33,118 bases of DNA from Bradyrhizobium sp. SSBR45G (GTDB lineage Bacteria > Pseudomonadota > Alphaproteobacteria > Rhizobiales > Xanthobacteraceae): NCBI RefSeq assembly GCF_030159255.1, contig NZ_BSCT01000059.1:1-33118 (forward strand). Direction: 5' to 3'. A program made the position numbers and the translations under genes. The notes beneath the pieces are model-generated. The model did no database searches, had not been told where the DNA came from, and worked only from the letters and a program-made list of their open reading frames with translations. Of the stretch, positions 15,591-24,312 are shown piece after piece; positions within the stretch are counted from its first letter, which is position 1; each line of letters begins with the position of its first letter.

Positions 15591-16193
15591 CTACGCGCGC
15601 ACGGACTGATCCTCAACCGACTTCACGGCTACCGCCGCGACCTGCGCCAGCGCCTCGCAGTCGGCGCCTGAGGAGGCCATGACGCTCATGCCGGTGATGA
15701 CAGCCGACACATAGCGCGCGAGCGCGGCCGGATCGGCGCCAGATGCCAGATCGCCTTCATCCTTTGCCCGCTCGAAACGATGCCTGAGCTGCTCCTCGGT
15801 CTGGGCGCGGCGTGCCGCGAGTTCGAACGGCACGTTGGCGGAGCCGGAGCCGCAGGCGAGGCCGCCCTGCACCAGCAGGCAGCCGGGCGGATTGGCCGGA
15901 TCGGTCTGCTTCTCGGCGACTCCCATGAGCATCCGCGACGTGACCTCGCGCGCGGTCGGCGCGCTCAGCACCTCGTCCATCCAGGCCTCTCGGCGCGCCG
16001 TGTAGCGGTCGAGCGCGGCCCTGAGCAGGGCTTCCTTGCTGCCGAACGCGGCATAGAGGCTGGGCGGGTTGATGCCCATGGCGTCGGTAAGCTGGGCGAT
16101 GGTCGCGCCCTCATAGCCGTGACGCCAGAAAACCTCCATCGCCTGGTCCAGCGCGGTGTCGCGGTCGAATGTCCGGGGCCGTCCGATGGCCAT
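15591..16193 (-). CDS. TetR/AcrR-family repressor of the adjacent RND operon (probable)
   Basis: This 200-residue protein has an N-terminal TetR helix-turn-helix: RTFDRDTALDQAMEVFWRHGYEGATIAQLTDAMGINPPSLYAAFGSKEAL is the standard block. The C-terminal half (GCLLVQGGLACGSGS, ARRAQTEEQLRHRFERA) matches the subgroup often found beside efflux pumps. The ATG at 16193 follows AGGAG with 8-base spacing; an upstream in-frame TTG at 16199 is less likely. It diverges from the adaptor/RND genes, and the shared spacer of about 190 bp carries an inverted repeat over the pump promoter. Repression of the pump, relieved by a pump substrate, is inferred from this arrangement. Confidence 0.9.
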   Translation of the reverse strand: MAIGRPRTFDRDTALDQAMEVFWRHGYEGATIAQLTDAMGINPPSLYAAFGSKEALLRAALDRYTARREAWMDEVLSAPTAREVTSRMLMGVAEKQTDPANPPGCLLVQGGLACGSGSANVPFELAARRAQTEEQLRHRFERAKDEGDLASGADPAALARYVSAVITGMSVMASSGADCEALAQVAAVAVKSVEDQSVRA

Positions 16194-16352
16194 CTGCAAA
16201 GCTCCTGTTCCCGTCTCCGCCCCAAATCCAGTTTCTTATCTATTTGTGATTCCTAGCCATTTCTTTGATCTGCCGCAGCGCCAAAGTTCCATCTAGGATT
16301 TTCGTAGCATCCGATACATAAGTCTCTTGCGAACGAGTTGCCAGCGCCACAT

Positions 16353-16371
16353 TTGTAGCGAGCACTACAAT
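16353..16371 (+). promoter_or_regulatory. Operator-like inverted repeat over the RND operon promoter
   Basis: TTGTAG (16353-16358) and CTACAA (16365-16370) form a perfect inverted repeat with a 6-base spacer. The right arm merges into TACAAT (16366-16371), a good -10 hexamer, 13 bases before the adaptor start codon. No strong -35 is seen at the usual distance. A repressor bound here would block the pump promoter. The divergent TetR protein is the obvious candidate. Confidence 0.6.
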
Positions 16372-16384
16372 ATGGAGCGCGACA

Positions 16385-17617
16385 ATGCCTTCGCCTGAAA
16401 TTCGTTCCTCCGGCCGCCTGAAGCGGTGGCTGGGCACCGTTGCCCTCGCCGGCCTGGTGATATCAGCCGGCTCCTATGCCGGCTCCCGCTATTTCAACCT
16501 CAGTGCCGTGCCGCAGGCGGCCCGGGCCGCCGCGCCGGAGCAGGCCGTTGCCGTGACGGTCGCCGTGGTCGAGCCGCGCAAGGCCAGCCTGTGGGAGGAG
16601 TTCTCCGGACGGCTCGAAGCGGTCGAGCGGGTCGAGATCCGGCCGCGCGTCGCCGGCGCCATCCTCGCCACCAACTTCACGGAGGGCTCGCTGGTGAAGG
16701 CCGGCGACGTGCTGTTCAAAATCGACCCCGCGCCCTATGCCGCCGAGGTCGACCGCGCCCAGGCACAGCTCGAAGCCGCGCGGGCCCGGGCGGCGTTTGC
16801 CGCCAATGAGCTCGAGCGCGGCGCGCAGCTGGTCGGCAATTCGATCGTGACCAAGCGCGACTATGACCAGCGTGACAACGGCAATCGCGAGGCGATCGCC
16901 AACGTCAAGGCCGCCGAGGCGACCCTGCAGACGGCGAAGCTCAATCTCGACTACACGCAGGTCCGCGCGCCGGTCGATGGCCGCGTCGGCCGGATCGAGG
17001 TCACCGCCGGCAATCTCGTCGCCGCCGGCACGGCCTCACCGGTGCTGACCAATCTGGTGTCGGTCAACCCGATCTATGCGAGCTTCGATGCCACCGAGGA
17101 CGTCGTGCTGCGCGCGCTGAGCGCGGTTGCCGATGGCTCGGCCACGCGCGGCAATCTCGACCGCATCCCGGTGGAGATGACGACCTCGGGCGGCACCATG
17201 GCGTCCGGCCACATCCAGCTGATCGACAACCAGGTCCAGGGCCAGAGCGGCACCATCCGCGTGCGCGCCGTGTTCAGGAACGAGGATGGCAAGCTGATCC
17301 CCGGCCAGTTCGCCCGCGTCCGTATGGGCCAGCCGCAGCAGCAATCCCTGGTGCTGCTCGACGAGCGCGCCATCGGCACCGACCAGGACAAGAAGTTCGT
17401 GATGGTCGTCGGCGACGACGAGCGCGCGGTCTACCGCCCGGTCACCCTCGGCGGCAGCGTCGAGGGTTTGCGGATCATCTCGACGGGCCTGAAGCCCGGC
17501 GAACGCGTCGTCGTCAACGGCCTGCAGCGGGTGCGCCCGGGCGCGCTGCTGAAGACGCAGGTGGCCGAGATGGGCGCGCGGGATGGGGCGGACGCGAAGC
17601 AGCTGGCGCAGCGCTGA
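16385..17617 (+). CDS. RND efflux periplasmic adaptor subunit (AcrA/MexE type)
   Basis: This 410-residue protein has a hydrophobic N-terminal segment (about 17-34) that anchors or exports it. It shows the adaptor order: lipoyl half (WEEFSGRLEAVERVEIRPRVAGAI), coiled-coil hairpin (about 118-180), second lipoyl half (LDYTQVRAPVDGRVGRIEVTAGNLV), beta-barrel (NPIYASFDATEDVVLRAL) and membrane-proximal domain (GLKPGERVVVNGLQRVRPG). The DATEDV-type barrel entry resembles MexE-like adaptors. It would link the RND pump encoded next to an outer-membrane channel, which is not in this window. The gene lies under an operator-like palindrome and is probably co-transcribed with the pump gene despite a 279-bp gap. 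Confidence 0.92.
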   Translation: MPSPEIRSSGRLKRWLGTVALAGLVISAGSYAGSRYFNLSAVPQAARAAAPEQAVAVTVAVVEPRKASLWEEFSGRLEAVERVEIRPRVAGAILATNFTEGSLVKAGDVLFKIDPAPYAAEVDRAQAQLEAARARAAFAANELERGAQLVGNSIVTKRDYDQRDNGNREAIANVKAAEATLQTAKLNLDYTQVRAPVDGRVGRIEVTAGNLVAAGTASPVLTNLVSVNPIYASFDATEDVVLRALSAVADGSATRGNLDRIPVEMTTSGGTMASGHIQLIDNQVQGQSGTIRVRAVFRNEDGKLIPGQFARVRMGQPQQQSLVLLDERAIGTDQDKKFVMVVGDDERAVYRPVTLGGSVEGLRIISTGLKPGERVVVNGLQRVRPGALLKTQVAEMGARDGADAKQLAQR

Positions 17618-17654
17618 TCGTCATTGGAGTCCAGTTGCCAACGCCAACCTCAGC

Positions 17655-17780
17655 TGTCGTCCCGGCGAACGCCGGGACCCATAACCACCGGCCCCGCTTG
17701 TCGACAAAGAAAGATGACGCGCAGTCTTTTTCACCAATCAGCCGTCTGCGGTATGGGTCCCGGCGTTCGCCGGGATGACA
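17655..17780. repeat. Large inverted repeat inside the adaptor-RND operon spacer
   Basis: A 30-base arm at 17655-17684 (TGTCGTCCCGGCGAACGCCG and on to CCATAA) is matched in reverse complement by 17751-17780, with mismatches only at one internal base and the outer end. Each arm itself contains the CCCGGCGAACGCCGGG palindrome. About 66 bases separate the arms. This is a dispersed extragenic palindrome whose translation (WVPAFAGTT and similar) is familiar from many bacterial genomes. It may reduce expression of the pump relative to the adaptor. Confidence 0.85.
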
Positions 17781-17896
17781 CCGAGTGGGAGGCGGCATCG
17801 AGATCACCTTTGGCGCCGTGCAGCGTCTCCAACAAGTCTACCAACAACTAACAATGTCAGCCACACGCTGAACCTCTCCCGACCACGGGGCCTCCC

Positions 17897-20800
17897 ATGA
17901 ACCTGTCCAAATTCTTCATCGACCGGCCGATCTTCGCAGGCGTGCTGTCGACCCTCATCTTTCTCGGCGGCCTAATCGCCCTGTTCGCGATGCCGATCTC
18001 GGAATATCCCGATGTCGTGCCGCCCTCCGTCGTGGTGCGCGCGACCTATCCCGGCGCCAATCCGAAGGTGATTGCGGAAACGGTGGCGACGCCGATCGAG
18101 GAGCAGATCAACGGCGTCGAGAACATGCTCTATATGAGCAGCCAGGCGACCACCGACGGCGCGATGACCTTGACGGTCACCTTCAAGCTCGGCACCGATC
18201 CGGACAAGGCCACGCAGCTGGTGCAGAACCGGGTGCAGCAGGCCGAGCCGCGGCTGCCCGCCGTGGTGCGCCAGCTCGGCGTCATCACCAAGAAGAGCTC
18301 GCCCGACCTGACCATGGTCGTGCACCTGATCTCGCCGAACGGCCGCTATGACACGACGTATTTGCGCAACTACGCGGTGCTGAACGTCAAGGACCGACTG
18401 GCGCGCATCGACGGCGTCGGCGACGTGCAGCTGTTCGGAGCCGGGGACTATTCGATGCGGGTCTGGGTCGATCCGCAGAAGGCGGCCGAGCACGGCCTGT
18501 CCGCGTCCGACATCGTCAAGGCGATCCAGGCGCAGAACGTCGAGGCCGCCGCCGGCGTGGTCGGGGCGTCGCCCAGCGTCAAGGGCCTCGATCTGCAGCT
18601 CTCGGTCAATGCCGAGGGCCGGCTGTCGAACGAGGACCAGTTCGCCGACATCGTCGTCAAGACCGGCGCGCATGGCGAGGTGACGCGGCTGCGCGACGTC
18701 GCCCGCATCGAGCTCGGCGCCTCCGAATACGGCCTGCGCTCCCTGCTCGACAACAAGCAGGCGGTGGCGATTCCGATCTTCCAGGCGCCCGGCTCCAACG
18801 CCCTGCAGATCTCCGACAACGTCCGCGCCACCATGGCCGAGATCAAGAAGACGATGCCGGAGGGCGTCGAGTATCACATCGTCTACGACCCCACCCAGTT
18901 CGTGCGCTCCTCGATCGAGGCGGTCGTGCACACGCTGTTCGAGGCCATCGTGCTGGTCGTGATCGTCGTGATCCTGTTCCTGCAGACCTGGCGCGCCTCG
19001 ATCATCCCGCTGCTGGCTGTCCCCGTGTCGATCGTCGGCACCTTCGCGGTGATGCATCTGTTCGGCTTCTCGATCAACGCGCTCAGCCTGTTCGGCCTGG
19101 TGCTCGCGATCGGCATCGTCGTCGACGACGCCATTGTCGTGGTCGAGAACGTCGAGCGCAACATCGAGAGCGGGCTGTCGCCGCGCGACGCCACCTATCA
19201 GGCGATGCGCGAGGTGTCGGGGCCGATCATCGCGATCGCGCTGGTGCTGATCGCCGTGTTCGTGCCGCTCGCCTTCATCTCCGGGCTGACAGGGCAGTTC
19301 TACAAGCAGTTCGCGCTGACGATCGCAATCTCGACCGTGATCTCGGCGGTCAACTCGCTGACCCTGTCGCCGGCCCTGGCGGCGCTGCTGCTGAAGGGCC
19401 ATAACGATCCGAAGGATCGCTTGACCCGCATCCTCGACGGCGCGCTCGGCTGGTTCTTCCGCGGCTTCAACCGCACCTTCGTACGTGCCTCCGACAATTA
19501 CAGCGGCAGTGTCTCCAAGGTGATCACGGGCAAGGCCGCGGTGATGATCCTCTACGTGCTGCTGGTCGGCGCCACCGCGGTCCTGTTCAAGCAGGTGCCC
19601 GGCGGCTTCGTGCCTGGTCAGGACAAGCAATATCTGGTCGGCTTCGCCCGCCTGCCGGACGGCGCCACGCTCGACCGCTCCGAGGAGGTGATCCGCAAGA
19701 TGAGCGACATCGCGCTGACGCAGCCGGGCATCGAGAGCTCGGTCGCCTTCCCCGGCCTCTCGATCTCCGGCTTCACCAATTCCTCCAATGCCGGCATCGT
19801 GTTCTCGACCCTGAAGCCGTTCGACGAGCGCAAGGATCCATCGTTGTCGGGCGGCGCGCTGGCGATGGAGCTCAACAAGAAATACGCCGGCATCCAGGAC
19901 GCCTTCATCGCGATGTTCCCGCCGCCGCCGGTCAACGGCCTCGGCACGATCGGCGGCTTCAAGCTGCAGATCGAGGACCGCGCCGGCCTCGGCTATGAGG
20001 CGCTGAACGACGTCACCAAGGCGTTCATGGCAGGTCTGCAGAAGTCGCCGGAGATCGCCGGCGTGTTCTCCAGCTTCCAGGTCAACGTGCCGCAGCTGTT
20101 CGCCGACATCGACCGCACCAAGGCGCTGCAGCTCGGCGTGCCCGTGACGGAGGTCTTCAACACGCTGCAGATCTACCTCGGCTCCTACTACGTCAACGAC
20201 TTCAACAAGTTCGGCCGCACCTATTCGGTGCGCGTGCAGGCGGACGCGGCGTTCCGCGCCCGCGCCGACGACATCCGTCAACTGAAGGTGCGCGCCGCCT
20301 CCGGCGACATGGTGCCATTGTCGGCGCTGCTCACGGTACGGCAGAGCGCCGGCCCCGAGCGTGCGATCCGCTACAACGGCTTCCTGTCGTCGGACATCAA
20401 CGCCGCCGCCGCGCCCGGCTTCTCGTCGGGCCAGGCGCAGGCGGCGGCCGAGCGGGTCGCGGCCGAGGTGCTGCCGCCGGGCTTTGCCTTCGAATGGACC
20501 GACCTGACCTATCAGGAGTTCATCGCCGGCAATTCGGGCCTGTGGGTATTTCCGCTGGCGATCCTCTTGGTGTTCCTGGTGCTCGCCGCGCTCTACGAGA
20601 GCCTGACCCTGCCGCTGGCGATCCTGATGATCGTGCCGATGGCGCTGCTGGCGGCGATGTTCGGCGTCTACCTGTCGAAGGGCGACAACAACATCTTCAC
20701 CCAGATCGGCCTGATCGTGCTCGTCGGCCTGTCCGCCAAGAACGCGATCCTGATCGTCGAATTCGCGCGCGAGCTCGAATTCGCCGGGCGCACGCCGCTC

Positions 20801-21079
20801 CGCGCCGCGATCGAAGCCAGCCGCCTGCGGCTGCGCCCGATCCTGATGACGTCGATGGCCTTCATCATGGGCGTGCTGCCGCTGGTGCTGTCGACCGGCG
20901 CAGGCTCCGAGATGCGGCGGGCGATGGGTGTCGCGGTGTTCTCCGGCATGATCGGCGTCACCGTGTTCGGCTTGTTCCTGACGCCGGTATTCTATGTGCT
21001 GCTGCGGACGCTGTCGGGCATGAAGCCGCTCACCCAGCATGGCAGCCACGGGACCGCCGCGGCCCAGCCCGCGGAGTAA
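17897..21079 (+). CDS. RND-family multidrug efflux permease (HAE1, MexF/AcrB-like)
   Basis: The product is 1060 residues, the normal HAE1 size, starting MNLSKFFIDRPIFAGVLSTL. It has twelve expected helices and two large periplasmic loops. The proton-relay residues are intact: Asp410-Asp411 in helix 4 (GIVVDDAIVVVENVER) and Lys948 in helix 10 (GLSAKNAILIVEFA). Other family blocks include GANPKVIAETVATPIEEQINGVE and PGGFVPGQDKQYLVGFARLPDGA. It exports hydrophobic or amphiphilic compounds from the membrane and periplasm through a tripartite complex with the upstream adaptor. The overall sequence seems closest to MexF/BpeF-type pumps, without specific evidence on substrates. No outer-membrane factor gene follows it. 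Confidence 0.95.
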   Translation: MNLSKFFIDRPIFAGVLSTLIFLGGLIALFAMPISEYPDVVPPSVVVRATYPGANPKVIAETVATPIEEQINGVENMLYMSSQATTDGAMTLTVTFKLGTDPDKATQLVQNRVQQAEPRLPAVVRQLGVITKKSSPDLTMVVHLISPNGRYDTTYLRNYAVLNVKDRLARIDGVGDVQLFGAGDYSMRVWVDPQKAAEHGLSASDIVKAIQAQNVEAAAGVVGASPSVKGLDLQLSVNAEGRLSNEDQFADIVVKTGAHGEVTRLRDVARIELGASEYGLRSLLDNKQAVAIPIFQAPGSNALQISDNVRATMAEIKKTMPEGVEYHIVYDPTQFVRSSIEAVVHTLFEAIVLVVIVVILFLQTWRASIIPLLAVPVSIVGTFAVMHLFGFSINALSLFGLVLAIGIVVDDAIVVVENVERNIESGLSPRDATYQAMREVSGPIIAIALVLIAVFVPLAFISGLTGQFYKQFALTIAISTVISAVNSLTLSPALAALLLKGHNDPKDRLTRILDGALGWFFRGFNRTFVRASDNYSGSVSKVITGKAAVMILYVLLVGATAVLFKQVPGGFVPGQDKQYLVGFARLPDGATLDRSEEVIRKMSDIALTQPGIESSVAFPGLSISGFTNSSNAGIVFSTLKPFDERKDPSLSGGALAMELNKKYAGIQDAFIAMFPPPPVNGLGTIGGFKLQIEDRAGLGYEALNDVTKAFMAGLQKSPEIAGVFSSFQVNVPQLFADIDRTKALQLGVPVTEVFNTLQIYLGSYYVNDFNKFGRTYSVRVQADAAFRARADDIRQLKVRAASGDMVPLSALLTVRQSAGPERAIRYNGFLSSDINAAAAPGFSSGQAQAAAERVAAEVLPPGFAFEWTDLTYQEFIAGNSGLWVFPLAILLVFLVLAALYESLTLPLAILMIVPMALLAAMFGVYLSKGDNNIFTQIGLIVLVGLSAKNAILIVEFARELEFAGRTPLRAAIEASRLRLRPILMTSMAFIMGVLPLVLSTGAGSEMRRAMGVAVFSGMIGVTVFGLFLTPVFYVLLRTLSGMKPLTQHGSHGTAAAQPAE

Positions 21080-21124
21080 ACGCCAATGTGAACATGCGTG
21101 ATGTCGGATGAAGAAAACACGATC

Positions 21125-21151
21125 GTCTTGTTATCCGTAAGGACAACAGAC
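21125..21151 (+). terminator. Hairpin with GNRA-type loop after the RND gene
   Basis: GTC-TGTT-TCC (from 21125) pairs with GGA-AACA-GAC (to 21151) around a GTAA tetraloop, with one bulged T and one A-C mismatch. It lies 46 bases after the RND stop codon. There is no U-run, so if it ends transcription it probably needs help; it could equally protect the 3' end. Confidence 0.35.
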
Positions 21152-21272
21152 AGTCGGCATCCTCATCACGCGCAACCGATGATCCGGGCCCCGATCAATT
21201 CTGGGCCAATTGTGAACCGGATCACAGACCAGCGCAGCGAGATGGAGGACGCCAACTCCAGCACGTTGCGCC

Positions 21273-21308
21273 GACCCGGCGGCCTGTCCCGCACCAGGCC
21301 GCCGGGTC
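21273..21308 (+). promoter_or_regulatory. Perfect 14-bp hairpin upstream of a small ORF
   Basis: GACCCGGCGGCCTG (21273-21286) and CAGGCCGCCGGGTC (21295-21308) pair perfectly around an 8-base loop. It is followed within 10 bases by AAAGGAG and an ATG at 21331. GGTCA-TT-TGACC (21304-21315) overlaps the right arm and could compete with it. The hairpin might be a terminator for upstream transcription or a structured leader for the small ORF. Confidence 0.5.
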
Positions 21309-21330
21309 ATTTGACCAAAGGAGTTGCAAG

Positions 21331-21552
21331 ATGGATTTTTTGAATCAAATGGTCGCAGCCCGGCTGATGAAGACCGCCGAGGGATTTCAGCGCATCGGCG
21401 CACATCGTGCATTTCGCCGGCTGGCCGGCCCGCATCGCGCTGTTGCGAGCCCTCGGCCGGCGTTGGGCCTGGTCGTCGACAATTCCGCAGGACGCGATCC
21501 GGCACTTTCGCAGATCTGCCCGGAGCGCGATGGCTGCAGCGCCGGTCTGTAG
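21331..21552 (+). CDS. Small ORF with strong ribosome site, unknown function
   Basis: A 73-codon frame starts MDFLNQMVAARLMKTAEGFQ, 7 bases after AAAGGAG. The first ~33 residues look like a real helical N-terminus; the rest (Pro/Arg-rich) does not resemble a folded protein, so the gene may be frameshifted or decayed. The stop codon sits inside a perfect hairpin, GCCGGTC-TGTA-GACCGGC (21541-21558). I recognise no family. The strong hairpin directly upstream makes regulated translation conceivable. Confidence 0.35.
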   Translation: MDFLNQMVAARLMKTAEGFQRIGAHRAFRRLAGPHRAVASPRPALGLVVDNSAGRDPALSQICPERDGCSAGL

Positions 21553-21558
21553 ACCGGC

Positions 21559-21991
21559 GCCGATCTCAGGCGATGCCAACAAGCGGCCCGTGGCGTTTCA
21601 CGGTTCGCCCGACGGCCTCAGGCGGCTCTGGTCTTCGCAAACCCAATCGGCAAAGCGCTGCGGCGCGACGCTGGTGAGCTTCTCGTAGGCGCTGGCGCTC
21701 TCAGCGAGCCGACCCTGCGCTGCGTTCATATCGAACGACACGAACACTACGGCGACCGGCTGCGGCAGGCCTGCGCGCCGCTCAGGCGCCGCCCTCGTCC
21801 GCCGTGAACCAGCGTCCGGAACCAAGGATCTGCGGCAGCGCACGACCATCTTCGATCTCTGCGCTTTGCTGCGCTGCCCCGCAACGGAGCGCTAACGCCA
21901 AAATAGCATCAGTTTGCGGTCAAAACTCGCGCTTGCCACGGCTGGGTCCAGCCGATAGCTTTTTGTACCTCTCAAGCGCGACGGATGAGCG
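21559..21991. other. Intergenic region without a convincing gene
   Basis: Frames on both strands are short and lack ribosome sites. A minus-strand frame (21598-21849) contains a helical stretch (ESASAYEKLTSVAPQRFADWV) that could be a decayed helical protein, but I cannot assign it. GC content drops towards 21960-22000, where the promoter of the binding-protein operon would be expected. I see no clear -35/-10 pair. Confidence 0.4.
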
Positions 21992-23107
21992 ATGATGTTG
22001 TCTCTGCGGACCACCCCCACGAATGTCATGTCGAACAAGACGGGCCGGGTCGCCTCGCGCGCGCCGATGAGCATCGCGAAGACGATGGTGGTGGCTGCAG
22101 CCGCGGTGCTGGGCTTCGTCGCGTCGGCGCAGGCGCGCGATCTCACGGTCGTGTCGTGGGGCGGCAACTATCAGGACGCGCAGCGCAAGATCTATTTCCA
22201 GCCGTTCGCCGCCAAGCTCGGCGCTACCGTGCTCGATGAGAGCTGGGACGGCGGCTATGGCGTGCTGCAGGCCAAGGTGAAGGCCGGCGTGCCGAACTGG
22301 GACGCGGTGCAGGTCGAGGCCGAGGAGCTCGAGCTCGGCTGCAGCGACGGCATCTACGAGAAGCTCGACTGGAGCAAGCTCGGCGGCAAGGACAGCTTCA
22401 TCCCGGCCGGCGTGAGCGATTGCGGCGTCGGCGCCATCGTGTGGTCGACGGGGCTGGCCTATGACGGCGACAAGATCAAGGATGCGCCGAAGACCTGGGC
22501 CGATTTCTGGGACACCGCGAAATATCCAGGCAAGCGCGGCCTGCGCAAGGGCGCCAAATACACGCTCGAATTCGCGCTGATGGCCGACGGCGTGCCGGCC
22601 GCCGACGTCTACAAGGTGCTGAAGACCAAGGAGGGCGTCGAGCGCGCCTTCAAGAAGCTCGATGCGCTGAAGCCCGACATCGTCTGGTGGGAGGCCGGCG
22701 CGCAGCCGCTGCAGCTGTTGTCATCCGGCCAGGTCGCGATGACCTCGGTCTATAATGGCCGCATCAGCGCCATCAACCGCACCGAGGGCAAGCATTTCGG
22801 CTTCGTCTTCCCGGGCAGCATCTACGCCGTCGACAGCTGGGTCGTGCTGAAGGGCTCGCCGAACAAGGACGCCGCGATGAACTTCATCGCCTTTGCGAGC
22901 CTGGCCGAGAACCAGGCCAAGCTGCCGGAATACATCGCCTATGGACAGCCCAACATCGCCGCCGCCAAGCTCGTGCCGGAGAAATACACCGCCGAGCTGC
23001 CGACCACGCCGGACAATCTGAAGCAGGCGATCCCGCTCGATGTCGGGTTCTGGACCGACAATTCGGAAGAGCTGTCGAAGCGCTTCAACGCCTGGCTGGC
23101 GCGCTGA
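21992..23107 (+). CDS. PotD-like polyamine-type ABC transporter periplasmic binding protein
   Basis: From the ATG at 21992 the product is 371 residues; later in-frame ATGs at 22028 and 22067 are equally plausible, since no ribosome site is strong. A signal peptide ends at AQA before RDLTVVSWGGNYQDAQRKIYF, the usual start of mature group-1/PotD-like binding proteins. Further family blocks are LDESWDGGYGVLQAKV, WADFWDTAKYPGKRGLRKGA and SLAENQAKLPEYIAYGQPN. It captures ligand in the periplasm for the ATPase and two permeases encoded downstream. Spermidine/putrescine is the annotated ligand of the family, but many rhizobial members bind other small cations or organic acids, so the ligand is not certain. 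Confidence 0.88.
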   Translation: MMLSLRTTPTNVMSNKTGRVASRAPMSIAKTMVVAAAAVLGFVASAQARDLTVVSWGGNYQDAQRKIYFQPFAAKLGATVLDESWDGGYGVLQAKVKAGVPNWDAVQVEAEELELGCSDGIYEKLDWSKLGGKDSFIPAGVSDCGVGAIVWSTGLAYDGDKIKDAPKTWADFWDTAKYPGKRGLRKGAKYTLEFALMADGVPAADVYKVLKTKEGVERAFKKLDALKPDIVWWEAGAQPLQLLSSGQVAMTSVYNGRISAINRTEGKHFGFVFPGSIYAVDSWVVLKGSPNKDAAMNFIAFASLAENQAKLPEYIAYGQPNIAAAKLVPEKYTAELPTTPDNLKQAIPLDVGFWTDNSEELSKRFNAWLAR

Positions 23108-23217
23108 GCCTGCTCGTTGCTCCAACTCCGGACGCGCGAGCCTGAGCTTCAGCACCGCGCGTCCGCGCCCCTCGTGCAAGCGTACCGGCGTGAACCAGAG
23201 CGCCGAGAGCCTTCGTC

Positions 23218-24312
23218 ATGGATAGCCCCTTCATCTCGTTCCGGCAGGTGGTCAAGCGCTTCGGCGCGCTGACCGTCGTCGACCACCTCGACCTCGACAT
23301 CACCAGAGGTGAGTTCATCGCCCTGCTCGGCCCGTCCGGCTCCGGCAAGACGACACTGCTGATGATGCTCGCCGGCTTCGAGCAGCCGAGCGGCGGCACC
23401 ATCATGGTCGACGGCCAGAGGGTCGACGGGCTGCCGCCGCACAAGCGCAACATGGGCGTAGTGTTTCAGAACTACGCGCTGTTCCCGCATATGAGCGTGC
23501 GCGACAACATCGCCTTCCCGCTCAAGATGCGCAACACGCCGAGGGACGAGATCGCCACGCGCGTCGCGCGCGTGCTCGACATGGTGAAGCTGTCGGCGAT
23601 GGCCGAGCGCAAGCCGGCGCAGCTCTCGGGCGGCCAGCAGCAGCGCGTCGCGCTGGCGCGCGCGCTGGTGTTCGAGCCGAAGGTGGTGCTGATGGACGAG
23701 CCGCTCGGCGCGCTCGACAAGAAGCTGCGCGAGCAGATGCAGCTCGACATCCGCGATTTGCACCGCAGGCTCGGCCTCACCATCGTGTTCGTCACCCACG
23801 ACCAGGACGAGGCGCTGACCATGTCCGACCGCATCGCCGTGTTCAACCACGGCAGGATCGAGCAGATCGGCCCGCCGCGCGAGATCTACGAGCTGCCGCG
23901 CACGCCGTTCGTCGCCGAGTTCATCGGCGAGACCAACCTGCTGCCGTGCAAGGTCGCAGCCCAAGCCGGCGAGGCGGTGCACCTGACCACGGCGTCGGGC
24001 CTGTCGCTGTCGGCCCATGCCGGCGCCGGCCGCATCGCGGGCGCCGACGTCCAGGTCTCGATCCGCCCCGAGGCGATCCGGATCAACGACCACGCCGCAG
24101 CTACCGCGAACCGCCTGACCGCGCGCATCATGGATGCGGTGTATTTCGGCGATCACATGCGCCTCGTCGCCGAGGTCGGCGCGCAGCGGCTGATCATCAA
24201 GGGCGACCGCATGAGCGAGGCGGCGGAGGTCGGCAGCGAGGTCGCGCTGTCCTTTGCCGCGTCGGATGTCTGGGTGGTGGGATCATGCGACCAGACCTCC
24301 GCCAACGGCTGA
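23218..24312 (+). CDS. PotA-like ABC transporter ATP-binding protein
   Basis: This 364-residue ATPase has all nucleotide-binding motifs: Walker A GPSGSGKTT (38-46), Q-loop Gln84, signature LSGGQQQR (136-143), Walker B VVLMDEP (156-162) and switch His194 (FVTHDQDEA). A C-terminal TOBE-type regulatory region (from about residue 240) is typical of polyamine/thiamine/iron importer ATPases. It energises uptake with the two downstream permeases. It follows the binding-protein gene by 110 bp and overlaps the first permease gene by 28 bp, which supports one operon. The start ATG at 23218 lies just before the conserved ISFRQVVKRFG strand. Confidence 0.93.
   Translation: MDSPFISFRQVVKRFGALTVVDHLDLDITRGEFIALLGPSGSGKTTLLMMLAGFEQPSGGTIMVDGQRVDGLPPHKRNMGVVFQNYALFPHMSVRDNIAFPLKMRNTPRDEIATRVARVLDMVKLSAMAERKPAQLSGGQQQRVALARALVFEPKVVLMDEPLGALDKKLREQMQLDIRDLHRRLGLTIVFVTHDQDEALTMSDRIAVFNHGRIEQIGPPREIYELPRTPFVAEFIGETNLLPCKVAAQAGEAVHLTTASGLSLSAHAGAGRIAGADVQVSIRPEAIRINDHAAATANRLTARIMDAVYFGDHMRLVAEVGAQRLIIKGDRMSEAAEVGSEVALSFAASDVWVVGSCDQTSANG

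Noticed and set aside
17514..17807. Minus-strand 97-codon frame containing WVPAFAGTT
   Set aside because: This peptide is the familiar translation of a dispersed extragenic palindrome and overlaps the end of the adaptor gene.
17972..21049. Minus-strand 1025-codon open frame opposite the RND gene
   Set aside because: Its translation is His/Arg/Asp/Gln-rich with no recognisable domain. It is the antisense frame of a high-GC3 gene, where stop codons are rare; the plus strand has full RND motifs.
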